Part shown: piece by piece, positions 1 through 4,582 of the stretch
Layout of the letters: every line of letters begins with the position of its first letter
Position numbering within the stretch: the stretch's first letter is position 1
Origin: Lactobacillus sp.
GTDB lineage: Bacteria; Bacillota; Bacilli; Lactobacillales; Lactobacillaceae
Reading direction: 5' to 3'
DNA: 5,498 nt
NCBI GenBank assembly: GCA_003482405.1
Contig: DMZB01000002.1
Span: forward strand, 1-5,498
Notes under the pieces: generated by a model
The model's input: the letters and a program-made list of their open reading frames with translations, nothing else
The model's database searches: none
What the model was told of the DNA's origin: nothing
Position numbers and translations under genes: made by a program

Positions 1-1
1 A

Positions 2-466
2 TGGATCAAGGCGCGTGGGTACAAACGAATCGGTTTGTTGTTAAGCCGCGAATATGCGTTGAGTGCGACGAGTCAGTCGATGATTGAAGCCTATAAAGAT
101 GTGTTTGGCACGTTGCCATTAAGTGAGCTGATTCGCACAGGCGTCGTGAATAATCAGGATGGGTATGACTCAGCGCAATATTATATTGATCACGACTTGC
201 AGCCCGATTTTATTTTTGGCAACGGCGACGACATTGTGGCCAATGCGCGGCAATGTTATGTCGATCATGGGCTGACTGTACCGGGTCTGATGGGGCAGGA
301 ACATCAGCTTTCCAGCACATTGTTACAGCTACCGACGATTGATCACCACTTTAATGAACTGGGACGGAATGCGTTTGCCCTCGCAATCAGTGATCAGGTC
401 GAACAGCGGCCGGTCACATCCACGTTTATTGATCCAGAACGCCTGACAGATCGTGTAAATAAATAG
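2..466 (+). CDS. LacI/GalR-family transcriptional regulator, C-terminal part (5' end outside window)
   Basis: The reading frame is open from base 2 to a TAG stop, giving 154 residues with no start in view, so this is the 3' part of a gene. The fragment starts with a WIKARGYKRIGLLLS-like stretch, typical of the region where LacI proteins open a beta strand of the periplasmic-binding-like sugar domain. Further on it has a PDFIFGNGDDIVANA segment, a GLTVPGLMG segment and a LPTIDHHFNELGRNA segment, which match the family's 'aND..A.Ga', 'G..vP.dv.v.G' and 'lTTi......lG..A' blocks in order. Known for the family: this domain binds a sugar or nucleotide effector and dimerises, while an N-terminal helix-turn-helix, not seen here, binds DNA. 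The effector cannot be told from this part. An in-frame ATG at 35 is internal and is not the true start. The gene is followed by a strong terminator and has no co-directional partner downstream in the window. Confidence 0.85.
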   Translation, partial: WIKARGYKRIGLLLSREYALSATSQSMIEAYKDVFGTLPLSELIRTGVVNNQDGYDSAQYYIDHDLQPDFIFGNGDDIVANARQCYVDHGLTVPGLMGQEHQLSSTLLQLPTIDHHFNELGRNAFALAISDQVEQRPVTSTFIDPERLTDRVNK

Positions 467-469
467 CAT

Positions 470-513
470 AATAAAAGACGAGCATCCACCACTTTGGATA
501 CTCGTCTTTTATT
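470..513. terminator. Long intrinsic terminator, probably bidirectional
   Basis: Arms 470-488 and 495-513 pair over 19 positions with a single C-A mismatch, around a 6-nt loop (489-494). The outer part of each arm is A-rich then T-rich, so both strands end in a CUUUUAUU-like tail. It lies 3 nt after the LacI-type stop codon, and on the minus strand it lies at the 3' end of the structured region 514-743. It can therefore serve both transcripts. Confidence 0.85.
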
Positions 514-743
514 AGCCATAGATTTATTTAATCCGTTTCGTCAGTTAGGGCCGCCATTTCGTGAGACCGGTCTCAGCCTGGTACCCAGTCTTCAACCTCG
601 ACTTAGAGCCTTCCAAATTCGAAGTCTCTAAGCTCGTCTCGCAATACTAAGTGGCCTAACCTGCCACTAAGGATTGCTGCCACGGAACTCTCTGACCCTA
701 CCTGTCTGCACTCACGTTTATGATTTCTTATGCAAGAAGTCAT
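514..743 (-). ncRNA. Candidate structured non-coding RNA, family not recognised
   Basis: This stretch has no supported protein gene but has dense, nested inverted repeats. An enclosing helix pairs 696-704 with 542-550 (8 of 9 positions). Inside it are a 15-bp hairpin, 641-655 with 663-677 (13 of 15 pairs, 7-nt loop); a 7-bp perfect helix, 602-608 with 626-632, extended by a 4-bp inner helix; a small hairpin at 578-588; and a perfect 14-bp palindrome at 562-575. A further 10-bp hairpin sits at 720-743. Base composition is visibly more GC-rich than the flanks. The minus strand is preferred because a -10-like box lies upstream at 744-749 and a terminator lies downstream at 513-470, while no gene follows on the plus strand until 2082. 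The transcript would be about 265 nt. It does not show tmRNA, RNase P, SRP or T-box signatures that I know. 6S/Lacto-usp and raiA-type RNAs are possibilities I cannot confirm. Ends are approximate. Confidence 0.5.
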
Positions 744-772
744 GTTATATGATCCAACGTTTGTATGTTGAA
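744..772 (-). promoter_or_regulatory. Possible promoter for the minus-strand structured RNA
   Basis: Read on the minus strand, TTCAAC (772-767) is followed after 17 nt by TATAAC (749-744). The -10 matches consensus at 5 of 6 positions, while the -35 is weak (3 of 6). Transcription would start near 737, just before the nested hairpins. The 7-bp inverted repeat at 770-791, which overlaps the stop codon of the upstream membrane-protein gene, could act as a weak end for that gene, but it lacks a U-tract, so readthrough is also possible. Confidence 0.35.
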
Positions 773-785
773 TAAGTCTACAGCC

Positions 786-1964
786 TTATTCGACAGTGAC
801 CGTGAATGTGCGTTGATCGTGGACCAGCATTCGCTGCAACGCTTGTAACAATAACAACATCCAGCTAAATGACATGATGAATGCAATCAATTCATAGGCT
901 GTTAACGACAAATAGCCAACCGGCTGAAACAGGATGGTTGTGCCAATCAGCAAGCCTGCAATGATGTACGACAAAGCCAGAAATTCAGGTGTCATTTTTG
1001 GCAACAAGTAACGGATGGCCACGATGGTGATGATCATGAAATACACCATGAAACTGGCTGTCTGATCATGCAATTCGTGCATTAAGCCACGACCATTGTT
1101 TGCAAATGCCCCGACGCCGCCCAAACACACGGCCGTTAGGGTTAATAGAATGCGCAAAACAAGTAAACGGCGATTGTTGCCAAACTGTTTGCGTAAGTTT
1201 GAAAAAATAAAGTCGACTAAAGCAACGGTCAATAGTGCCGATACGATCAATGTGAGGTTGAACTGCCAACTGTAAGCCGCTTTGTCTGTCCCAAGAAAGC
1301 TGATGTTATGTTCCCACCAACGTTTGTTACTATTGGTAATCATTGAGGATAACACGCCACCGACGATCACTGAGACCAACAATGTGAAAATCATGGAGAC
1401 TGACAGGGCAGAGACGGACAAAATCATGAGGTAGTTGATCAGGCTGATAAATAGAAAAAACATGAATGTTGAGGTGAACTGGTCAAACGTCGCACCTTTG
1501 AACAAAATTCCAGCAAACCAGAAGAATCCTAACAAACAAGTGGTGAGGATAATCATAAACGAGACCCAAAGTGTTGGAAAACTGCGCCAGTACAGCGAAC
1601 CGGTCAGCCAGCGCTGAATCTCGCGCTTCTGTTTGAAGTAAAAAAACATAAATGAAAGTGAGCCACTGACAATTCCGAGCACAATGACTGCACTGGCAAT
1701 TGAGTTATTTCCGGCAAGCGCAATTTGATTGATATTTTGATGCGCCATGTAGGCAAAAAAGAGAATGCTGACGAGTAACGATGGTAGTAAAAACCAACGA
1801 ATCGGCAATATTTGACGCTCACGGTCTGGTCGATCTGGACGAACTGTTATCTGCTGGTTATCGTTGTCCGGCAAAGTCAGTTGTAATTTGTCCCCCGATT
1901 TAATGTTGAGATGGTCCACGACCTGCGTGGGAATGGTAATGTGATGGCTAACTTCTGATTTCAT
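786..1964 (-). CDS. Polytopic membrane protein with N-terminal AbrB/MazE-like domain (DUF998-like)
   Basis: The protein has 392 residues. Residues about 3-43 have the look of a SpoVT/AbrB swapped-hairpin domain: an ITIPTQVVDHL segment, then LNIKSGDKLQLTL, then a QITVRP strand, matching the family's 'iTIPkeir..lgik.GDkl.v' pattern. A basic linker (about 43-52) leads into roughly ten hydrophobic segments, near residues 55-73, 86-109, 127-152, 161-184, 185-208, 235-252, 266-286, 300-320, 328-348 and 352-376. The SFLGTDKAAYSWQFNLTLI block (about 222-240) and the GVGAFANNG...HDQTASFMVYF block (about 283-310) resemble DUF998 integral membrane proteins. The ATG at 1964 is preceded by a GAGAGGG ribosome binding site (1978-1972), 7 nt away. 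The cellular role is unknown. The fusion suggests a membrane-tethered DNA- or partner-binding protein, but this is inference. It is transcribed divergently from the Nudix gene. Confidence 0.8.
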   Translation of the reverse strand: MKSEVSHHITIPTQVVDHLNIKSGDKLQLTLPDNDNQQITVRPDRPDRERQILPIRWFLLPSLLVSILFFAYMAHQNINQIALAGNNSIASAVIVLGIVSGSLSFMFFYFKQKREIQRWLTGSLYWRSFPTLWVSFMIILTTCLLGFFWFAGILFKGATFDQFTSTFMFFLFISLINYLMILSVSALSVSMIFTLLVSVIVGGVLSSMITNSNKRWWEHNISFLGTDKAAYSWQFNLTLIVSALLTVALVDFIFSNLRKQFGNNRRLLVLRILLTLTAVCLGGVGAFANNGRGLMHELHDQTASFMVYFMIITIVAIRYLLPKMTPEFLALSYIIAGLLIGTTILFQPVGYLSLTAYELIAFIMSFSWMLLLLQALQRMLVHDQRTFTVTVE

Positions 1965-1981
1965 AAAAAATCCCTCTCGCC

Positions 1982-2000
1982 TGACGTCACATTGACGTTA
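1982..2000. repeat. Tandem TGACGTCA / TGACGTTA boxes, 11-bp period
   Basis: TGACGTCA, a perfect 8-bp palindrome at 1982-1989, is repeated as TGACGTTA at 1993-2000. The two copies are exactly 11 bp apart, about one helical turn, so both would face the same side of the DNA. They lie in the leader of the membrane-protein gene, just upstream of its ribosome binding site, and in the shared divergent region. This is typical placing for an operator; the binding protein is unknown. Confidence 0.35.
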
Positions 2001-2006
2001 AGGCGT

Positions 2007-2034
2007 AAAATAATGACTAAAACCTATTCTACAA
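2007..2034 (-). promoter_or_regulatory. Possible promoter of the membrane-protein gene
   Basis: On the minus strand TTGTAG (2034-2029) is followed after 16 nt by TATTTT (2012-2007). This gives a leader of about 35 nt before the start codon. The match is only moderate (3 of 6 and 4 of 6), but no better candidate is visible in the divergent gap. Confidence 0.3.
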
Positions 2035-2039
2035 GATTT

Positions 2040-2053
2040 TGAGAATATTCACA
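2040..2053. repeat. Interrupted palindrome in the divergent intergenic region
   Basis: The 14-bp element has a perfect GAATATTC core (2043-2050) flanked symmetrically by TG and CA; 12 of 14 positions are symmetric. It sits 29 bp before the Nudix start codon and could be a dimeric-regulator site. No clear promoter for the Nudix gene could be fixed relative to it. Confidence 0.25.
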
Positions 2054-2081
2054 GGTTGGAACGGACTTTGGGGCAGATTAG

Positions 2082-2600
2082 ATGACAACAGACAAATTAA
2101 ATGAGTGGTGGGATCAGTACAATTTAGCTGGCAAAATTGTTGGACAACAGCAGCGACGCGATCACGTGCCGACGGGTCTGTATCACTTAGTAGTGAACGC
2201 GTTTATCTTTGACGGTCAGGGTCACGTATTGCTACAGCAACGCAGTTTACAAAAACTAAATCATCCGGGGGCATGGGATTGTTCAGCTGATGGATCCGTA
2301 TTAAAGGGAGAAACTGCTCCCGCTGCCATCCAGCGTGAAGTTGATGAGGAATTAGGTCTGTCCGATTTTGTGCAGATGGCCCAAGTAAGCACATTTCGTG
2401 GTCAGGATTGGCTGGAATGTTGGTATGGCATTATTGCTGACTTCAATGTGGCGGATGTCAAACGGCAAACATCAGATGTGGCACAAGTCGCGTTAATGAC
2501 CGTGACAACAGCTCAAAATCAATTACGCACGCATGGCATTGATGGCGTCGCGCAACAATTAGTCATAGCACATGATTGGCTGACAGATAATTTGGATTAA
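2082..2600 (+). CDS. Nudix hydrolase, IDI-like subgroup
   Basis: The protein has 172 residues. A complete Nudix box (GX5EX7REUXEEXGU) runs from Gly71 to Leu93: Gly71, Glu77, Arg85-Glu86, Glu89-Glu90, Gly92, so the metal-binding glutamates are all present. The lead-in, with a TGLYHLVVNAFIFD strand, LLQQRS, and PGAWDCSADGSV, is the pattern of isopentenyl-diphosphate-isomerase-like Nudix proteins such as the YfcD type. Known for the superfamily: Mg2+-dependent cleavage of nucleoside-diphosphate-linked substrates, in the cytoplasm. The actual substrate of this subgroup is poorly defined and cannot be read from the sequence, and true isomerase activity is not implied. The ATG at 2082 has only a modest GGGG-type ribosome binding site (2070-2073), so expression may be low. 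The gene is a single unit, divergent from the membrane-protein gene and closed by its own terminator. Confidence 0.88.
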   Translation: MTTDKLNEWWDQYNLAGKIVGQQQRRDHVPTGLYHLVVNAFIFDGQGHVLLQQRSLQKLNHPGAWDCSADGSVLKGETAPAAIQREVDEELGLSDFVQMAQVSTFRGQDWLECWYGIIADFNVADVKRQTSDVAQVALMTVTTAQNQLRTHGIDGVAQQLVIAHDWLTDNLD

Positions 2601-2609
2601 GGTACCCCC

Positions 2610-2632
2610 GCAGGCATTATGCCTGTTTTTTT
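2610..2632 (+). terminator. Intrinsic terminator after the Nudix gene
   Basis: A 7-bp helix (2610-2616 with 2620-2626, the outermost pair G-U) with a tight 3-nt TTA loop is followed directly by a run of seven T (2626-2632). It begins 10 nt after the Nudix stop codon and insulates the thioredoxin promoter downstream. Confidence 0.9.
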
Positions 2633-2730
2633 ATACAGTAATTACGAATACATCGCTGGTCTATCACACATGTAGAAACTGGTTTACTAGATTTAGTTCG
2701 CTGTGAATTGGAAGATGATGAGCAAGACTG

Positions 2731-2759
2731 TTGACTATAAATACATATGGGGGTATATT
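2731..2759 (+). promoter_or_regulatory. Near-consensus sigma-A promoter of the thioredoxin-nitroreductase operon
   Basis: TTGACT (2731-2736) and TATATT (2754-2759) are separated by exactly 17 nt, 5 of 6 matches in each box. Transcription would start near 2766, leaving a leader of about 37 nt with a strong ribosome binding site. The GGGGGTATA operator-like element fills the 3' half of the spacer and the start of the -10, so bound repressor would block RNA polymerase. Confidence 0.85.
2740..2757. promoter_or_regulatory. CsoR-type operator candidate in the thioredoxin promoter
   Basis: The 18-bp element has ATAC (2741-2744) and GTAT (2753-2756) as symmetric arms, with a G-run (2749-2753) in the right half. 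It is of the TACC..GGTA / GGGGGTAT type known for CsoR and CstR operators. The left half is degenerate. It shares the GGGGTATA right half and the 18-bp frame with the element over the -10 box of the CsoR-family gene at 3854-3871. Confidence 0.5.
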
Positions 2760-2802
2760 AAACATCGCTCTTATTAAAAGTAAGCAAACGGAGGTTTCAC
2801 AG

Positions 2803-3120
2803 ATGGTGACAGAAATTAACGATCAGACATTTAACCAAGAAACTGACAAGGGGCTCGTGATTACGGACTTTTCCGCCACGTGGTGCCCGCCCTGCCAAAT
2901 GTTAAAGCCAGTAATCAACAACTTGGCCAACGAATACGACGGCAAGGTCAAGTTTACGTCAATGGACGTGGATGAAAATCAGCAAGTTCCTGCTGCGTTT
3001 GGTATTCAAGGGATTCCAACGTTGATTGTGAAGAAGGATGGCAAAGTGATCGATCAGCTTGTTGGTTTTCGGCCAGAACCGCTCCTAAAAGCACAACTGG
3101 AAAAATATATCACAGAATAA
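2803..3120 (+). CDS. trxA: Thioredoxin with WCPPC active site
   Basis: The protein has 105 residues, the normal length for a bacterial thioredoxin. It has the buried Asp22, the active site W27-C28-P29-P30-C31, Pro36 in the following helix, and the cis-proline Pro72 in GIPTL. It would reduce disulfides in cytoplasmic proteins, using electrons from thioredoxin reductase, which is not in the window. The active site is unusual: classical thioredoxins have CGPC, and CPPC should shift redox potential or partner choice. I chose the ATG at 2803 because GGAGG at 2790-2794 lies 8 nt before it. A longer frame back to a TTG at 2731 is open, but that TTG is the promoter -35 box and the extra residues have no thioredoxin character. 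It is the first gene of an operon with the nitroreductase. The symbol marks the family; lactobacilli often have several trxA paralogues. Confidence 0.92.
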   Translation: MVTEINDQTFNQETDKGLVITDFSATWCPPCQMLKPVINNLANEYDGKVKFTSMDVDENQQVPAAFGIQGIPTLIVKKDGKVIDQLVGFRPEPLLKAQLEKYITE

Positions 3121-3153
3121 TCTTTAAAAAATGCAAGACAAGGGAGTTTCATT

Positions 3154-3816
3154 ATGGAAACACATGCAGCAATATACAATCGTCATTCAGTACGGGACTT
3201 TAGTGATGAGGCAGTTAGTCTCGATATCATTAAAGAAATTATCAAAGATGCCAGCCAGGCACCATCATGGGCTAATTCACAGCCGTGGTCCGTTTACGTC
3301 GCGACCGGTCAAACGATGGCCGCAATTCGCGACGAGAACGAGCAACGCGTTTCTGCCGGAGAAACTGGGGCACCAGACTTGGCGGTAGCGCATCGTGACC
3401 AATGGTCAGATCGAAGTCAGCAGTCAATGGCTGATTGGAATGACACGATGGTGACCACTTTAGCGGAGACCCCAACAGATGCTGAGACACAAACTGCACA
3501 TGCGGCAGCAACCTTATTTAATGCGCCAGCAGTGGTCTACTTCACGGTTGCTAAAAACGCCACGGGGTATTCACTTTTTGACACGGGTTCGTTTGCTCAA
3601 ACCTTGATGTTGAGTGCAACGGACCATGGTGTCGACAGCATGCCGGCGTACGCGTTGATTGCATATCCCGACAGCTTGCGAGCAGCGCTTAAGATTCCTG
3701 ATAATCAAGAAATTGTCATGGGTGTGGCGTTGGGACATGAGAGGTCCGGTGATAAAATCAATTCGGTCCGGCCTGGACGAATTGAGCTCGATGACTTTGT
3801 TCATATTGCTGATTAA
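3154..3816 (+). CDS. Nitroreductase-family FMN oxidoreductase
   Basis: The protein has 220 residues, normal for the family. The N-terminal YNRHSVRDF motif (8-16; Arg10 and Ser12 expected at the FMN phosphate) and the QAPSWANSQPW block (35-45) are hallmark nitroreductase features. The central DTGSFAQTLMLSATDHGVDSMP block and the late VMGVALGH block fit the rest of the fold. Known for the family: flavin-dependent two-electron reduction of nitro compounds, quinones or enones with NAD(P)H in the cytoplasm, usually as a dimer. The physiological substrate is unknown. AAGGGAG (3140-3146) sits 7 nt before the ATG. The gene is 33 nt after the thioredoxin stop with no terminator between, so the two are very likely one transcript. 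Pairing with thioredoxin points to redox or electrophile defence (inference). No clear terminator follows, so some readthrough into the regulator gene is possible. Confidence 0.9.
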   Translation: METHAAIYNRHSVRDFSDEAVSLDIIKEIIKDASQAPSWANSQPWSVYVATGQTMAAIRDENEQRVSAGETGAPDLAVAHRDQWSDRSQQSMADWNDTMVTTLAETPTDAETQTAHAAATLFNAPAVVYFTVAKNATGYSLFDTGSFAQTLMLSATDHGVDSMPAYALIAYPDSLRAALKIPDNQEIVMGVALGHERSGDKINSVRPGRIELDDFVHIAD

Positions 3817-3842
3817 GACTAATGAATGAAGTAACCTTTTAG

Positions 3843-3873
3843 TTAACGCTTATTATGCCTAATGGGGTATAAT
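3843..3873 (+). promoter_or_regulatory. Promoter of the CsoR-family regulator gene
   Basis: A perfect TATAAT -10 box lies at 3868-3873. The best -35 is TTAACG at 3843-3848 (4 of 6), with a long 19-nt spacer, so the -35 side is uncertain. Transcription would start near 3880, leaving a short leader of about 20 nt. Confidence 0.6.
3852..3873. promoter_or_regulatory. CsoR-type operator candidate at the regulator's own promoter
   Basis: Arms ATTATGCC (3852-3859) and GGTATAAT (3866-3873) are inverted repeats with 7 of 8 matches and a 6-nt centre. The inner 18 bp (3854-3871) has the same geometry and the same GGGGTATA right half as the thioredoxin-promoter element (2740-2757); aligned over 22 positions the two agree at 13. 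It covers the -10 box entirely, which fits repression and autoregulation. Confidence 0.6.
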
Positions 3874-3901
3874 AAATAAAAATAACTTGGAGGACATGCT
3901 C

Positions 3902-4195
3902 ATGATGAAAGTGCCAGATGCTACTCATGAAACAGTGGCAAGTAAACAAATCACGAATCGTTTGAAGCGTTCACGCGGTCAAATGGATGGCGTGTTGCGC
4001 ATGATGGATGAGGGCCGTGAATGCCAGGATATTTTGGTCCAACTAGCAGCGGTTCGTTCCAGCGTCGACAAAGCGATGAAACTTGTCGTTGCCGAGAACA
4101 TTCGTCAAACTGTTGAAAAAATGGGTGTTGCTGCTGATAGTGATGAGGCCGCTTCCCTGCAGGAATCTTTGGACCTCATGCTCAAGACACGATGA
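3902..4195 (+). CDS. CsoR/CstR/FrmR-family transcriptional repressor, single-cysteine type
   Basis: The protein has 97 residues, nearly all helical, with the family's NRLKRSRGQMDGVLRMM segment (19-35), GRECQDILVQLAAVRSSVDKAM (38-59) and a third helix to the C-terminus. Known members are tetrameric repressors that release DNA on binding copper, persulfide or formaldehyde. The copper-type Cys-His-Cys triad maps here to Cys41, Asn66 and Thr70, so only the first ligand remains and the protein has no other cysteine. The second CstR cysteine also maps to Thr70, ruling out the usual intramolecular di- or polysulfide pair. Thr at the third site resembles FrmR, but FrmR's histidine is absent. Copper sensing is therefore unlikely; a thiol- or electrophile-modified Cys41 is plausible (inference). 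ATG 3902 is chosen because GGAGG (3889-3893) lies 8 nt upstream. A longer frame from TTG 3887 would start inside the ribosome binding site, and ATG 3896 is too close to it. Confidence 0.88.
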   Translation: MMKVPDATHETVASKQITNRLKRSRGQMDGVLRMMDEGRECQDILVQLAAVRSSVDKAMKLVVAENIRQTVEKMGVAADSDEAASLQESLDLMLKTR

Positions 4196-4253
4196 GGCAC
4201 AAATCCTATATTGACTAAATTTGGTGTCATCACATCAATAAGTTTGAAATGAA

Positions 4254-4280
4254 GAGCCTAGCTAGCATAAGCTCATTTTT
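4254..4280 (+). terminator. Weak terminator-like hairpin after the regulator gene
   Basis: A 7-position helix with one mismatch (4254-4260 with 4268-4274) and a 7-nt loop is followed by ATTTTT. It is a weaker structure than the hairpin 33 nt further on, which may act as the backup. Confidence 0.4.
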
Positions 4281-4306
4281 GAATAGTAATGTTTTATCCA
4301 AAAACT

Positions 4307-4346
4307 GATCCAGTACACTTTTTTCACCGCGTACTGGATCTTTTTT
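4307..4346 (+). terminator. Strong intrinsic terminator
   Basis: A perfect 10-bp helix (4307-4316 with 4331-4340) with a 14-nt loop is followed by six T (4341-4346). The loop also contains a run of T. It ends transcription coming from the nitroreductase/regulator side. On the minus strand a weaker T-tract follows the hairpin, so some activity from the other direction is possible. Confidence 0.9.
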
Positions 4347-4520
4347 GTCGCACAAAAATGTTTTGTGAGGGAAAAGTAGCCACAAGATTCTTCCAATTTT
4401 GGCGCTTTTCTCAAAAATTTTGAACGAAAAACTGTAATGGCTGTACTTTCAACATAGAGCTGACTTGCTGCAAGGTTTGCAAATTACAAAATAACAGAGT
4501 CAGAAACTTTTTTTAAAAAA
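4347..4520. other. AT-rich gene-free stretch with several small inverted repeats
   Basis: No coding frame with a ribosome binding site was found here. It holds a perfect 7-bp inverted repeat (4351-4357 with 4361-4367, 3-nt loop), an imperfect hairpin with bulges (about 4371-4410, outer arms GAAAAG and CTTTTC), and a 13-bp palindrome-like element at 4411-4423 (TCAAAA and TTTTGA). A run of T then A (about 4508-4520) lies just before the SDR promoter and may act as a curved or UP-like element. No function is assigned. Confidence 0.4.
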
Positions 4521-4523
4521 CGC

Positions 4524-4554
4524 TTGCCTTGAAGTTACTGCAGGGGTTCAGACT
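4524..4554 (+). promoter_or_regulatory. MerR-type promoter of the SDR gene (19-bp spacer with dyad)
   Basis: TTGCCT (4524-4529, 5 of 6 to consensus) is separated by 19 nt from a poor -10, CAGACT (4549-4554). A pseudo-palindrome at 4527-4545 (arms of 9 bp around one central base, 7 of 9 pairs) lies almost entirely in this spacer. A 19-bp spacer holding a dyad of CCTTGAAGT...ACT..AGGG type is the hallmark of promoters activated by MerR-family proteins, which untwist the DNA to align the boxes. No MerR-family gene is in the window. Transcription would start near 4561. Confidence 0.6.
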
Positions 4555-4566
4555 GATTTTTGTTAG

Positions 4567-4582
4567 CAAGGCAAGAGCCTTG
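4567..4582 (+). repeat. Leader hairpin sharing sequence with the promoter dyad
   Basis: CAAGGC (4567-4572) and GCCTTG (4577-4582) form a perfect 6-bp hairpin with a 4-nt loop near the predicted 5' end of the SDR mRNA. The same word recurs: 4567-4575 is the exact 9-nt inverse complement of 4523-4531 at the -35, and GCCTTGAA is directly repeated at 4526-4533 and 4577-4584. It could stabilise the mRNA or be an extra binding half-site. Confidence 0.4.

Noticed and set aside
514..785. CRISPR array, tRNA or T-box leader in the structured region
   Set aside because: No regularly spaced repeats, no cloverleaf or TTCGANNC-type arm, and no T-box AGGGUGGNACCGCG sequence on either strand.
770..791. 7-bp inverted repeat at the end of the membrane-protein gene as a terminator
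   Set aside because: The helix is AU-rich and no U-tract follows on the minus strand, so it is at most a weak stop.
1435..1617. 60-codon plus-strand frame inside the membrane-protein gene
   Set aside because: Antisense shadow of a well-supported gene; no ribosome binding site.
1992..1997. TTGACG as a -35 box for the Nudix gene
   Set aside because: No acceptable -10 box lies 16-18 nt downstream; the sequence is better explained as part of the TGACGT repeat.
2642..2734. Open 30-codon acidic stretch ending in TGA just before the thioredoxin promoter
   Set aside because: It has no start codon or ribosome binding site, is bounded upstream by a stop, and does not resemble a family I know. It could be a gene remnant, but chance is as likely.
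2731..2802. N-terminal extension of the thioredoxin from a TTG at 2731
   Set aside because: The TTG is the -35 box of a strong promoter, the extension has no thioredoxin features, and the ATG at 2803 has an ideal GGAGG site.
3131..3388. 85-codon frame overlapping the start of the nitroreductase gene
   Set aside because: Out-of-frame shadow of the nitroreductase gene without its own ribosome binding site or protein-like composition.
3817..3850. Terminator between nitroreductase and regulator genes
   Set aside because: Only a short, bulged GTAAC/GTTAAC pairing is visible, without a T-run; I do not call it.
3887..3901. Earlier starts of the CsoR-family gene (TTG 3887, ATG 3896)
   Set aside because: TTG 3887 overlaps the ribosome binding site GGAGG (3889-3893), and ATG 3896 is only 2 nt from it; ATG 3902 has 8-nt spacing.
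4514..4528. Possible catabolite-response (cre) site over the SDR -35 box
   Set aside because: The central AACGCTT matches, but the conserved TG at the 5' end and the terminal A are missing, so the match is below what I would call.
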